A stretch of DNA of 24,890 bases. It comes from Bacteroidales bacterium. Lineage in GTDB: Bacteria > Bacteroidota > Bacteroidia > Bacteroidales > Bacteroidaceae. Location: contig SFJN01000014.1 of the NCBI GenBank assembly GCA_004555055.1, forward strand, positions 1 to 24,890, in the 5' to 3' direction. Positions 1-7,609 of the stretch are shown here, piece after piece. Under the pieces are notes generated by a model, which saw only the letters and a program-made list of their open reading frames with translations, had not been told where the DNA came from and made no database searches. The first letter of the stretch is position 1. Every line of letters begins with the position of its first letter. The position numbers and the translations under genes were made by a program.

Positions 1-132
1 CCTTTTCAGCTGTGCCGGTGTCAGGTTGTCCGAGGGGAGGGAGCAGCGTTTACTTCTGCTCCCTCTCTTCATGTGCCTGGCTCCGGCTGCGGTGCGTTTC
101 TTCTGCAAAACGTCGTAGTCGAAGTCATTCAT
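1..132 (-). CDS. Conserved small phage protein, 3' part cut off by window edge
   Basis: An open frame of 44 codons starts with ATG at 132 and runs off the left edge, so the C-terminus is unseen. The start lies 12 bases downstream (leftward) of the SPFH gene stop, with a weak GAGG ribosome site. The visible protein begins MNDFDYDVLQKK and includes a basic stretch followed by KRCSLPSDNLTPAQLKR. This segment resembles the start of a small uncharacterised protein common in Clostridia and Bacilli phages, in which the SLPSD-x-LT motif precedes a region typically beginning NGEV. The match is from memory of the family pattern, and no function is assigned. It is the next gene in the leftward early operon. 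A second ATG at 128 is in a different frame and was not chosen. Confidence 0.6.
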   Translation of the reverse strand, partial: MNDFDYDVLQKKRTAAGARHMKRGSRSKRCSLPSDNLTPAQLKR

Positions 133-144
133 ACCGGCTACCTC

Positions 145-1008
145 TTACTTCCCGGTGGTGGTCACCACGCTGCTGCCCTGGACCTCGACCCAGCCGTGCT
201 CCTGCCGTGCCTCCATTTCCATCTTTTTCAGCAGGTTCTCCGTGATGGACTCCGCGATGACCCGGTTGGCCTTTGCCTCGGCCTCGGCCGCGATCTGCTT
301 GGCCTCTGCCTCAGCGCGGGCCTGCATCAGCTTCGTCTCGTTCTGGACCTTGATGGTCTCCTGCTCAGCCTCGGCCTGCTGCTTCTTCTGGAGTGCGGTC
401 ACTCGGTCTGCGATGGTCTGCTGAAGCTGGGCGTCGGGATGTACGTCAATGATGGAGGCGTCGATGACCTCGATACCAAACTGTTCGTGCAGCTCCTGGT
501 TCAGGAAGTCCGTCAGCTTGGAGTTGATGGCGTTGCGGTTGCCGGAATACAGGTCCATCATGGAGTAGTCTGTGGTGATTTCGGACACCTTGGCCTTCAG
601 CACCGTGCGGACCCGGGTGTTCACGATGTCCTCGCCGTTCATACCCTTGAAGTTCTTATAGGTGTCGATGACCTTGGCGGAGTCATACCGGTAGCTCATC
701 TGGAAGCTGATGCTGATGTTAGCGTTGTCAGCTGTCGCTACGGCGAAGCTGTCGTCGCCCTCGCTACCGTCCCGCTCATCCTTACTCAGGACCAGCTGTT
801 CGTTGCCAACGGTGAACTCCTTGACCTTCTTGGTGGGGGACACCAGGTGCCAGCCCTGGGTCAGAAGCTCGTCCTGAACGCCGCCGGACATGGAATAGAC
901 CACGCCCACATAGCCGGTGGGGATGCGCTCCAGGCACATCACAGCGCCCAGCAGAGCCACAATAATCAGCACGGCGGACAGGATACCGCCAATCAAACCT
1001 TTACGCAT
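145..1008 (-). CDS. SPFH/prohibitin-domain membrane protein
   Basis: The product is 287 residues if translation starts at the ATG at 1008. That start has GGAGG eight bases upstream. An ATG at 1026 is also in frame but has only a weak purine run before it. A hydrophobic N-terminal anchor (about residues 5-25) is followed by an SPFH (stomatin/prohibitin/flotillin/HflK-C) domain with the usual opening, a Tyr-Val-Gly-Val-Val strand. A long Ala/Glu/Gln-rich coiled coil (KQQAEAEQETIKVQNE onward) then ends in a short tail. Such proteins form membrane-bound oligomeric rings, and the bacterial HflK/HflC pair controls FtsH. The start overlaps the stop of the upstream 58-residue membrane peptide by eight bases, so the two are probably made together. 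Its role in the phage is unknown; membrane protection or control of a host protease are possibilities only. Confidence 0.85.
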   Translation of the reverse strand: MRKGLIGGILSAVLIIVALLGAVMCLERIPTGYVGVVYSMSGGVQDELLTQGWHLVSPTKKVKEFTVGNEQLVLSKDERDGSEGDDSFAVATADNANISISFQMSYRYDSAKVIDTYKNFKGMNGEDIVNTRVRTVLKAKVSEITTDYSMMDLYSGNRNAINSKLTDFLNQELHEQFGIEVIDASIIDVHPDAQLQQTIADRVTALQKKQQAEAEQETIKVQNETKLMQARAEAEAKQIAAEAEAKANRVIAESITENLLKKMEMEARQEHGWVEVQGSSVVTTTGK

Positions 1009-1177
1009 TTTCGTTTCCTCCGTCATTTTCTTTCAATTTTTCGTCGCTGCCGAGGATTTCGGCAGTCTCATCCACCAGGCCGGAAGCCCGGGTGCCAATG
1101 CCAATAAACAGCTTTCTCAGCGCGAACCAGAGGCCAACAGCCCCGGCCAGCACCAACAGCCAGAAAAATGGGTTCAT
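1001..1177 (-). CDS. Small single-pass membrane peptide, 58 residues
   Basis: A short gene starts at ATG 1177 with GGAGG about six bases upstream. The start overlaps the stop of the lytic transglycosylase gene in an ATGA arrangement, and its own end overlaps the SPFH gene start by eight bases. The peptide has one hydrophobic segment near the N-terminus (FFWLLVLAGAVGLWFAL), then a basic turn and an acidic soluble tail ending KENDGGNENA. I recognise no family. Its placement between a membrane-anchored muralytic enzyme and an SPFH scaffold suggests it belongs to the same membrane complex. A holin-like role is conceivable, but one transmembrane segment and an early-operon location do not prove it. 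Confidence 0.75.
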   Translation of the reverse strand: MNPFFWLLVLAGAVGLWFALRKLFIGIGTRASGLVDETAEILGSDEKLKENDGGNENA

Positions 1178-1899
1178 CTCAGTTCCCTCCAATACTTCAG
1201 CACGGTGTCCGCGTAGTCGCTTTTCCCGGGCTTCCCGGAGTTGTAGGCGGTCAGAGCTTCTTCCCAGGAATACTTGTCCATCAGCTCCGCCAGGTAGTCG
1301 CAGCCTACCCGGAAGTTCGCCAGGGGCTGTGTCAGGTCCGTCACACCCAGCCGCCGCATCCGCTCCTGGTGCCACTTGGGCTGGACCTGCATATAGCCGA
1401 TGCTGTCTCCGCCGTCTCCGGCGATGTTCTGGTAGGTGCTCTCCTTTCGGATGACCGCCAGGGCCATCTCGAATGGGACGCCGCTCTCTTCGCAGGCGGC
1501 CCGGAGGCAGGCCTGTGTCTCGAAGTCCAGCGGGATGTCGTCCCGGAAGTAGCCCATCTCCACCAGCGCGGACTCGATTTTCTCGTTTTCAAAGTCCTCC
1601 CTGACCTCGTCCTCCGTGAGGTAGCAGCGCTCTGTGGCCGGAACATCGTCGCCAGGGAGCCTGCCGTCATCCGTACTCCGCGCGATCTCCGTCTTCTCTT
1701 CATACCGGGACTCGGCATACACGGTGGTGGCAAGCAGCGCTACCAGAAGAAAGAGGCACACGCCGATGATGGTCAGCATTTGCTCCCGCGCCCTGGCTCT
1801 GCGCTCCTCCCGTGTCCGACGGTGCTTTTCGCTGCGCCGCCGGGCCTGCTCTTCCTCCCACCGGGCCTCCTCCGCCCAGTAGTTCTCAAATCGTCTCAT
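1174..1899 (-). CDS. Membrane-anchored lytic transglycosylase (SLT domain)
   Basis: The product is 241 residues. The first 40 are very basic and cytoplasmic (many Arg). Residues 41-62 are a hydrophobic anchor, so the rest faces outside. The C-terminal half is a Slt/goose-lysozyme-like fold with ALAVIRKEST containing the probable catalytic Glu153, GYMQ at 168-171 and AYNSG at 218-222, in the standard order. Such enzymes cleave the MurNAc-GlcNAc bond of peptidoglycan with formation of a 1,6-anhydro ring. The gene follows the DNA polymerase gene by about 35 bases and overlaps the next membrane gene by four. A muralytic enzyme in the replication operon rather than with lysis or tail genes is unusual. 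It may remodel the wall locally rather than lyse the cell. Confidence 0.88.
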   Translation of the reverse strand: MRRFENYWAEEARWEEEQARRRSEKHRRTREERRARAREQMLTIIGVCLFLLVALLATTVYAESRYEEKTEIARSTDDGRLPGDDVPATERCYLTEDEVREDFENEKIESALVEMGYFRDDIPLDFETQACLRAACEESGVPFEMALAVIRKESTYQNIAGDGGDSIGYMQVQPKWHQERMRRLGVTDLTQPLANFRVGCDYLAELMDKYSWEEALTAYNSGKPGKSDYADTVLKYWRELR

Positions 1900-1912
1900 G
1901 TTCGTCCTCTCT

Positions 1913-1936
1913 TGATGGTGTTGGTATGTGGTTTTC
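1913..1936 (-). repeat. 24-bp inverted-repeat copy, also at 9994-10017
   Basis: On the minus strand this stretch reads GAAAACCACATACCAACA then CCATCA. It is identical over 24 bases to plus-strand positions 9994-10017, and the match breaks on both sides. It lies between the DNA polymerase stop and the lytic transglycosylase start, in the sense orientation of that operon. Its core ACCAACACCATCA is shared in part with 5065-5077. Confidence 0.85.
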
Positions 1937-3899
1937 AGTCTTTTTTGTAGAACGGGGTCTCGTATCCCGCACCGTTCAGAGGCAGGCCGGGTGCCCAGTC
2001 AATGGGCTTGGAAAAGATGGAGCACATCTCCTCGACGGACCTCCCCCCGAGGGGTTCTGAGCAAATCACCTCGTCGTGGACGTGCCCACGGATGTCCCAG
2101 CCGTCCTCGTCCAACCGCAGCATGGTGTCCCGCAGGCAGTCCCGAGCCGTCGCCTGGACCAGGTTCTCGAATATCCGTCCGCCCCAGGTCTCGATGCGCT
2201 CCCACTTTCGTGTCTTCTGCCCGACGCCCATGTAGCTGATGGTGATTTTCCCTTTCTGGAAACGGCTCTCCCCGTATTCCGGGTGGTAGTAGGCCATCTC
2301 CCGTCCGCTTGGAAGTCGCATCCACACGATGCCGCTGTCCCACCGGAACCGGACTCCTCCGACCTTGTCCACGGTGGTAGCCTTATGAACGATGCACCGG
2401 CGCATGGCCCTGTCCAGGGAGGACCACATCTCCGCAATTCTCGGATTTGCCTTCCGCCACAGGTCCACGGTTTGGGCCATTTCCTCGTTGGTCATGCCCA
2501 TCTTGTCGGCACCAAAGGCCTTCAGCGCGTTGACACCGCCTCCGTATCCCAGTGCCAGCGTTGCGATTTTCCCCTTCTGCCGGAGCTCCGCGTTCTGTCC
2601 ATGCTTCTCGACTGGCACACCGAACATCTGGCTGGCCGTGGCGCAGTAGATGTCTCCACCGTTTCGGAACACGTCCAGGACCCACTCCTCATGTGCAAAC
2701 CATGCGGAAACACGGGCCTCAATGGCGCTGAAGTCGGCTACCACGAACCGGCATCCAGACTCTGCAATCAGCGAGGTGCGGATGAGCTCGGACAGGGTTC
2801 CGGTCACATTGGGATACAGCAGCTCCACCGTCTCATAGTCACCGGACCGAACCAGTTCCCGAGCTTCCGACAGGTCATCCATGTGGTTCTGAGGAAGGTT
2901 CTGCAACTGGACCAGACGACCCGCGAAGCGACCCGTGTGTCCTCCGAAGAACTGGAAGCACCCCCGGACATGGTCATCAGGTCCCGCGCACCGGACGAAG
3001 GCGTTGTACTTCTTGGTGGAGGTCTTGCTCAGCTTGGAGCGAATCTCCATGAACTGCTTCGCCTGGTCCGTTTTCAGGTTGGCGACCACATCCGCCACGG
3101 CCTTTTTATTAAGGGACGGGACCTCGATGTCCTCCTGCTCCTGGAGCCAGTCCTTTATCTGCTGGACACTGTTGGGGTTCTCCATGCCGGATACCGCAAT
3201 CGCCTGCTCGGTGAGCTCGGCTTTGTAGATGGCGTCCATCTCCAGCGCGTGTTGCACAAACGGGAGGTCCGCCCTCATACCGTTCTCATTGATTCTTGCA
3301 TCCAGGCACCAGAAGCGGTGCTCCACCGCGTCCGGCTTCCACCGAAGGAGGAGAGACCGGATGTAGCCCTCCGTGTCGACGTCTCTGGCGTTGTACTGCT
3401 TGAACAGCCCCCAGTTTTCCGGGTCCATATCAGGCGTTATCCACTCGGCGTAGTTCCACTTTTTCAGCGGCCTTTTTTGCGGGCAACAGAACTCTCGAAT
3501 CAGTGCCGCGCCGACTCTCAGCTTGGCCTTGTCTTCTCCAATCTGTAGCGCGTCGCAGCAGGTCTCCAGCTTCAGGGGGAGGCCACAGTGTGCTGCCAGA
3601 ATCATGGTGTCCTCCCACTGCTCCGGCGGCAGATACATTCCCGTGTGCTTCCATAGCCCGTATCGCTCGAAAGCGTTGTTCCATCCGGTCTTCAGTACGT
3701 CCTTGTGGTGGAGCGCATCCAGTATGTCCCTTGGGATGGACTCTCCGGCGGTCAGATCAATTACTTCCGCCGGGCCCCCGTCCACCGAAAAGCCGAAGAG
3801 CAGTATCTCGAAAGACGGGTCGTCGATATACCGGAAGCTCCCGCAGTCCTTGATGGGTACCTCGCTCTTCGTCTCCAGGTCGATGCCAAGGGTCTTCAT
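1935..3899 (-). CDS. Family-A DNA polymerase with 3'-5' exonuclease
   Basis: The product is 654 residues, typical for phage DNA polymerase A, which lacks the 5' nuclease of bacterial Pol I. The proofreading domain is intact: Exo I GIDLET (Asp7, Glu9), Exo II NNAFE (Glu78), and an Exo III-type YNARD (Asp173). The polymerase domain has TGRFAGRLVQLQNLPQ (about 322-337), motif A ADFSAIEARV (Asp389), motif B running from Arg440 to GYGGG at 451-455, and motif C HVHDE (Asp609, Glu610). All catalytic acidic residues are present, so it should be active. It replicates the phage genome together with the DUF2815 and DUF2800 products encoded just upstream. The start at 3899 overlaps the preceding stop (ATGA). 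Confidence 0.96.
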   Translation of the reverse strand: MKTLGIDLETKSEVPIKDCGSFRYIDDPSFEILLFGFSVDGGPAEVIDLTAGESIPRDILDALHHKDVLKTGWNNAFERYGLWKHTGMYLPPEQWEDTMILAAHCGLPLKLETCCDALQIGEDKAKLRVGAALIREFCCPQKRPLKKWNYAEWITPDMDPENWGLFKQYNARDVDTEGYIRSLLLRWKPDAVEHRFWCLDARINENGMRADLPFVQHALEMDAIYKAELTEQAIAVSGMENPNSVQQIKDWLQEQEDIEVPSLNKKAVADVVANLKTDQAKQFMEIRSKLSKTSTKKYNAFVRCAGPDDHVRGCFQFFGGHTGRFAGRLVQLQNLPQNHMDDLSEARELVRSGDYETVELLYPNVTGTLSELIRTSLIAESGCRFVVADFSAIEARVSAWFAHEEWVLDVFRNGGDIYCATASQMFGVPVEKHGQNAELRQKGKIATLALGYGGGVNALKAFGADKMGMTNEEMAQTVDLWRKANPRIAEMWSSLDRAMRRCIVHKATTVDKVGGVRFRWDSGIVWMRLPSGREMAYYHPEYGESRFQKGKITISYMGVGQKTRKWERIETWGGRIFENLVQATARDCLRDTMLRLDEDGWDIRGHVHDEVICSEPLGGRSVEEMCSIFSKPIDWAPGLPLNGAGYETPFYKKD

Positions 3900-4492
3900 C
3901 GGTTCTCACCGACAATTTCCACCTGATAACCCAGCAACTCAGAAATCTGGTCCACGGTCAGCTTTTTTGCCTCGCTTCGAGACCACAACAGTTTCCGGTG
4001 TTCGGTCACAGTGGACAGCGCCAAGGAGTAGAAATCGGATTCATTGATGAGCCCCCACACTTTCACGATGTCCAAATCGGTCATCTTTTTGTAGTAGTTC
4101 ATCGGATTGGCCTTTTTGCAGGTCAGGTTCTCGTCGTACTCACTGTCGAGGTACCTCCAATCGTTGGTACCAGGCCGTACAAGGGCCCTGGTAAAACGAC
4201 CGATTCTCATCACCATATACAGCCTGCCGTTCCGCAGCTGGACCACATAGCCGCTCCGCAGGTCCTTCAGATTCATGTTCTCGTTCATGCTGTATCCTCC
4301 AAAATATTGATGCTCGTCTTGGCGAAGCTGTTCTGCCATCCAACCCCGCAACGGAGATAGAGGCCAGTAATTGACGTTCAGAACTTTCTCCAGGTCAACC
4401 TCCAGCTCCGGTTTCCGGTAGGGTATCCTGGGGTACGCCGAAGCGTACCTCCAGGACTCCAGTCTCGCCGGGATGTACTCGGGCCGGTACAT
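3896..4492 (-). CDS. Conserved phage early protein with probable internal start at 4288
   Basis: The long frame from ATG 4492 gives 198 residues and overlaps the upstream stop by one base. An internal ATG at 4288 is preceded by TTGGAGG at good spacing and gives a 130-residue protein starting MNENMNLKDLRSGYVVQLRNG. That start matches how I remember the free-standing phage family beginning (LKDL-x-G-x-VV-x-RNG-x-x-Y). The C-terminus, with SEAKKLTVDQISELLGYQVEI, is also typical of that family. The first 68 residues (Tyr-, Pro- and Arg-rich) look unrelated and could be a fused short gene or an N-terminal extension. The family has no known function, but it is regularly found in early regions. The gene sits between the DUF2815 and DNA polymerase genes and overlaps both neighbours. 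Confidence 0.8.
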   Translation of the reverse strand: MYRPEYIPARLESWRYASAYPRIPYRKPELEVDLEKVLNVNYWPLSPLRGWMAEQLRQDEHQYFGGYSMNENMNLKDLRSGYVVQLRNGRLYMVMRIGRFTRALVRPGTNDWRYLDSEYDENLTCKKANPMNYYKKMTDLDIVKVWGLINESDFYSLALSTVTEHRKLLWSRSEAKKLTVDQISELLGYQVEIVGENR

Positions 4493-5037
4493 TACACCAG
4501 GTCGCCGAAAGCGGCGTCGGCGCTCATACCGGTACCGGAGAGCTTCTCACCGTCCTCCAGCTTCAGCACGTTGTTCAGGCCACAGCTGATACCGCAGGCA
4601 CCGCTGTTGTTGTAGGGGAAGAAGTTGATGTCGGCGGCACCGTAGCAGCCAGAGTAGAAATCCTCTTCGTCCAGGCAGTCTACCAGCATACCGTTCTCCA
4701 GCATCTTGACGCCGGGCTTACGCTCAGAGGAGGCATTGATGTACAGGGTGTTGGCGAACACGGGGTCGTCGGGACGGTCCTCGTCGCCGTCGTGGACCAC
4801 GGTCTTCAGGCGGCCCTTGGGGGCGCCGAACTTCTCCTTGTACAGGGCCTTGGCGCCCTCGATGGCCTCGTTGATGAGCTGGACGGCCTGCTTGTCGTCC
4901 TTGCTGATGACCAGGCAGCAGTCATACTTCATCTTGCCGGACTTCTCGTTCTTACGGGGCTGGAAGACATGGGAGTAGCTGAAGCGGCAGTTGACGCGGA
5001 CATTCGTCTCCGTGAACTTCTTGTTGACGTTTTTCAT
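4492..5037 (-). CDS. DUF2815 family, ssDNA-binding-type protein
   Basis: The product is 181 residues, with a start at 5037 preceded by AAAGGAG. The sequence fits the DUF2815 family that accompanies DUF2800 and phage DNA polymerase A in Firmicutes phages. Recognisable features are an N-terminal VRVNCRFSYSHVFQPR, a KYDCCLVISKDD strand, the GRLKTVVHDGDEDRP segment and FYSGCYGAADINFFPYNN. An OB-fold single-strand DNA-binding role is generally proposed for the family. The usual acidic SSB tail is not obvious; the C-terminus is GMSADAAFGDLV. It is the gene immediately after the DUF2800 nuclease, which supports a joint role in replication or recombination. Confidence 0.85.
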   Translation of the reverse strand: MKNVNKKFTETNVRVNCRFSYSHVFQPRKNEKSGKMKYDCCLVISKDDKQAVQLINEAIEGAKALYKEKFGAPKGRLKTVVHDGDEDRPDDPVFANTLYINASSERKPGVKMLENGMLVDCLDEEDFYSGCYGAADINFFPYNNSGACGISCGLNNVLKLEDGEKLSGTGMSADAAFGDLV

Positions 5038-5064
5038 GGTTTGTTGTTCTCCTTTTTCAAAGTT

Positions 5065-5077
5065 GTGATGGTGTTGG
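5065..5077 (-). repeat. Short intergenic copy of the CCAACACCATCAC motif
   Basis: In the 42-base gap between the DUF2800 stop and the DUF2815 start, the minus strand reads CCAACACCATCAC. The same 13 bases occur at plus 10006-10018, inside the longer repeat next to int, and the first 12 occur at minus 1913-1924. It is transcribed in the sense direction of the operon, like the other copies. Confidence 0.7.
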
Positions 5078-5079
5078 AT

Positions 5080-6264
5080 TTATTCCACGAGGTCTGCGAA
5101 TGCAGCCTCGGAAGAATTGATGGCCAGGCGCTTATCGGATTCGGGTACCAAGGTCGGAGCGCCTTCCCCCTGGGTACTGAATTGGCCAAGCACAGCCCGG
5201 AACGCCTGCTTGCCCATGAGCTTTTCTGCATCGCCGACGCTGATGACGGATTTCTTGTAAATCTGGTCGTCGGAGTACCCGGCGCGGCTGAGCTGGTCCA
5301 CGACGGCATCCTCGCTTGTCCATTTTCTCGGGGGCTTTCGTCCGGCCACCAGTTTGAAGCCGGGCCATCTCTGCCCCTTCATGGCCTGCGATCTGGCGTA
5401 GTCTTTGATGTCCTTCAGCCAGTCCTCAGCAACATCCGCGACCTCCAGGATTTTCGGAATCTCCTCGTCGGGAATCACACCCGGGGTGTCCAGCCCTCCC
5501 TGGAAGATGCTCATGGCCTTCGCTGCTCTGTGGTAGCAGAGCGCTCTGGCGGGGCAGAACTGGCACCACTCTCCGGCGTCATACTCGCCCTTACCCTCCC
5601 AGGCCAGCTGTGCGTTTGGCTTGATGGACTCTCCCCAGGCCAGCAGGTCCTTTTTGGACAGCGTCTCAACGGAGATGTTGTCCCGCCCGGGTTGGACAAT
5701 ATGGTTCTCCACGGTCTTGAATCCGTAGAGCTCCTGCCAGTAGACCGTGGCCCCGAGACCGTACAGCCGAATCTGAGGGTTCTCCACTGCGGATACCGGA
5801 ACACCGATGCCTGCCTTGTAGTCCATGACCACCAGAATCTCGTCCGAGACGATGGTGGCGTCGCTGGTGCCGAAGCATCCGGGAGCGAAGCCCGTGATGT
5901 CGTATCGCTGCTCCACGAGAAGCAGCGCGTCCTTGCAGTGCTTCTTCGCCTCGTAGTAGCGGCCCATCACATGGTCCACATATACGTTGGTACTCCAGTC
6001 CAGGTCCTTCCAGTCCAGGTCAGGGGCGCTGTCCTCCAGCTCTTTTCGCATGGCCTTAAAGGTAAAGTCGTTGATTTCTCCGAGTTCTTTCCGCAGCTTC
6101 AACTCTGCCAGCGCGTGGGCTTTTGTTCCCCGCCGGGCAAACGGTGAACCGGAGTCACCGAACCGTTCCCGGAACTTTTCTCCGAGCCTGGCTGACGGTG
6201 GGCAATGGATGGCCCACCTAACCGCGCTACTGGGGGACAGAATGGAGTGCAGTTCAGGCGGCAT
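5080..6264 (-). CDS. DUF2800 protein, Cas4/RecB-like PD-(D/E)xK nuclease with Fe-S cysteines
   Basis: The product is 394 residues from ATG 6264, which has AGGAG seven bases upstream; a TTG at 6270 is in frame but too close to that site. The protein carries a RecB-like nuclease core: GTSD (Asp135) and VVMDYKAG (Asp148, Lys150). Four cysteines are arranged as in Cas4/AddB iron-sulfur nucleases, one near the N-terminus (Cys21) and three in EWCQFCPARALC (Cys234, 237, 243). The family name DUF2800 fits length and context. It probably processes DNA ends during phage replication or recombination. The start overlaps the stop of the previous gene by 11 bases. Confidence 0.87.
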   Translation of the reverse strand: MPPELHSILSPSSAVRWAIHCPPSARLGEKFRERFGDSGSPFARRGTKAHALAELKLRKELGEINDFTFKAMRKELEDSAPDLDWKDLDWSTNVYVDHVMGRYYEAKKHCKDALLLVEQRYDITGFAPGCFGTSDATIVSDEILVVMDYKAGIGVPVSAVENPQIRLYGLGATVYWQELYGFKTVENHIVQPGRDNISVETLSKKDLLAWGESIKPNAQLAWEGKGEYDAGEWCQFCPARALCYHRAAKAMSIFQGGLDTPGVIPDEEIPKILEVADVAEDWLKDIKDYARSQAMKGQRWPGFKLVAGRKPPRKWTSEDAVVDQLSRAGYSDDQIYKKSVISVGDAEKLMGKQAFRAVLGQFSTQGEGAPTLVPESDKRLAINSSEAAFADLVE

Positions 6265-6838
6265 CGGCAAGCTCCTGTTTCACGGCCTGCATGACGTCGG
6301 CATACCGGCTCTCTGGCAGCGCGGAGAAATTCCCGGCCCCGAACTTCCGCAGAAGTTCTGCCACGTTGACGCCCTTCAGTCTCGCCGAGGCAAGCGCGGC
6401 GCGTACCTCAGCAGGCTTGAAGGTCTCGACTTCCGGTTTTTCGGAACCGGGCTTCTCCGGCTCCTTTTCTAATTCCGGTTTACTGTCTCGGCCTGCGGGC
6501 CTCCCAGTATTTCCATCACCAGTTTCACTGGTTCTTCCTTTCACGTTTTCTTCAGGTTCAGGTGCAGGCGTCTCAGAGGGAACCTCTAAGGATTCTTTAG
6601 TGGTTCCTTCATCGGGGTCTCCAGGGAATGAGCTTGACTCCCCAACTTCGTCATTGGGGTCGTGGCGGTTCTCTTTAGTGCCATCGTGCTTGATTGCCAG
6701 GTGCTCCAGCGTGTTGATATTAAACAGAAGGTCTCCGAACCGTTCGTCCTTCATCTCAGCGCCGGAGGTTTCTGCGATAGCGGTATACGCTCTGGCGATA
6801 GCGGCCTCCAGGATGGTTCTCTTCTCAGCACTGGTCAT
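6254..6838 (-). CDS. Early-region protein with disordered acidic linker and C-terminal helical domain
   Basis: The product is 194 residues. The N-terminal 50 residues are helical (MTSAEKRTILEAAIARAY...LEHLAIKH). The middle (about 55-140) is a low-complexity Glu/Pro/Ser/Gly linker. The last 50 residues form a compact helical domain (ALASARLKGVNVAELLRKFG...) of a type seen at the ends of several phage replication-associated proteins. No enzyme motif is visible. The gene is squeezed between neighbours, with an ATGA overlap upstream and an 11-base overlap with DUF2800 downstream, so it is likely made in fixed ratio with them. A scaffold or adaptor role is a guess. Confidence 0.75.
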   Translation of the reverse strand: MTSAEKRTILEAAIARAYTAIAETSGAEMKDERFGDLLFNINTLEHLAIKHDGTKENRHDPNDEVGESSSFPGDPDEGTTKESLEVPSETPAPEPEENVKGRTSETGDGNTGRPAGRDSKPELEKEPEKPGSEKPEVETFKPAEVRAALASARLKGVNVAELLRKFGAGNFSALPESRYADVMQAVKQELADAA

Positions 6839-7599
6839 GCCTGCTCAGCTCCTTTCGCGCGGTGCAACAGGGTGAGCTCGTCCCCAACAACGAGCGCCAG
6901 CTTGCCCTTCCGCTCCTTGGACCGGATTTTCACGGCATATCCAGCTCCGATGGGGGTCTGATTCACTTCCGTGATAACAGCGACATCGCCGCGCTCATAG
7001 GGCTCCAGGAAAGGAATGACGTGAATCGGATTGGTAATTCGGACGATGTCTCCGACCTGAAACTCAGTCTCACCCTTCGGGGTTTCCGCCTTTTCCGGCT
7101 CGGCTGCCTTCTTGGGCTCCTTTTCAACCAGGTCTTCCGCAGTCGCGGCCCGCACAGACTGGACTTTCTCGCCGCCAAATTCGCTCCACCACTGCTTAAT
7201 ACGCTTGGGTCCGAACTCAGCTTCGTACTCGAAATACTCGAGAGACGCGTCGTATTTCACGTTCGTGACGGTCCCAACCATTCCTAAGAAATTTTCCAAA
7301 ATGGGTACATTGACAGCGACGACTTTGTCGCCGGTCTTCCAGCGGGGCTTGGGCTCCTCTTTGGCCTTCTTTGGCTCGTCATCCTCCTGGTGCTCCTCGA
7401 AGAAGTCCTTGCCGAACAGCCGGTCCAGGGCCACCCTGGCACCGATGTAGGCGTCGTACTCGTCCTTGGGGTTGCGCTTGGCGTGGGTTCTGGTGATGCC
7501 GGAAATCTTGAACTCGTCGCCCAGGATAGTCGCGGTGGTCTCGTCACCGTTCAGTCGGATGACGATGGTTGCAGGGATAGGGTACTGTTTCTTGTTCAT
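6835..7599 (-). CDS. Early phage protein with two SH3/KOW-like modules
   Basis: The product is 254 residues from ATG 7599, chosen because TAAGGAGG lies directly upstream; an upstream in-frame start has no such site. The N-terminal 75 residues (ATIVIRLNGDETTATILGD...DAYIGARVALDRLFGK) resemble a small domain frequent in phage early proteins. Two beta-rich modules follow, each opening with a GD-x-V signature: WKTGDKVVAVNV (about 87-150) and FQVGDIVRITNP (about 180-250). They are separated by a charged Lys/Glu/Ala linker and look like SH3- or KOW-type folds, which often bind nucleic acid or protein. No catalytic residues are apparent. Its end overlaps the next start (ATGA). Confidence 0.75.
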   Translation of the reverse strand: MNKKQYPIPATIVIRLNGDETTATILGDEFKISGITRTHAKRNPKDEYDAYIGARVALDRLFGKDFFEEHQEDDEPKKAKEEPKPRWKTGDKVVAVNVPILENFLGMVGTVTNVKYDASLEYFEYEAEFGPKRIKQWWSEFGGEKVQSVRAATAEDLVEKEPKKAAEPEKAETPKGETEFQVGDIVRITNPIHVIPFLEPYERGDVAVITEVNQTPIGAGYAVKIRSKERKGKLALVVGDELTLLHRAKGAEQA

Positions 7600-7609
7600 G
7601 TTGTCCTCC

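Noticed and set aside
73..1107. 344-codon plus-strand frame across the SPFH gene
   Set aside because: It is antisense to a clearly recognisable SPFH protein. The Leu/His/Asp/Gly-rich sequence is typical of a shadow.
2076..3548. 490-codon plus-strand frame over the polymerase gene
   Set aside because: The polymerase frame on the other strand has all catalytic motifs. This one shows none and has no start signal.
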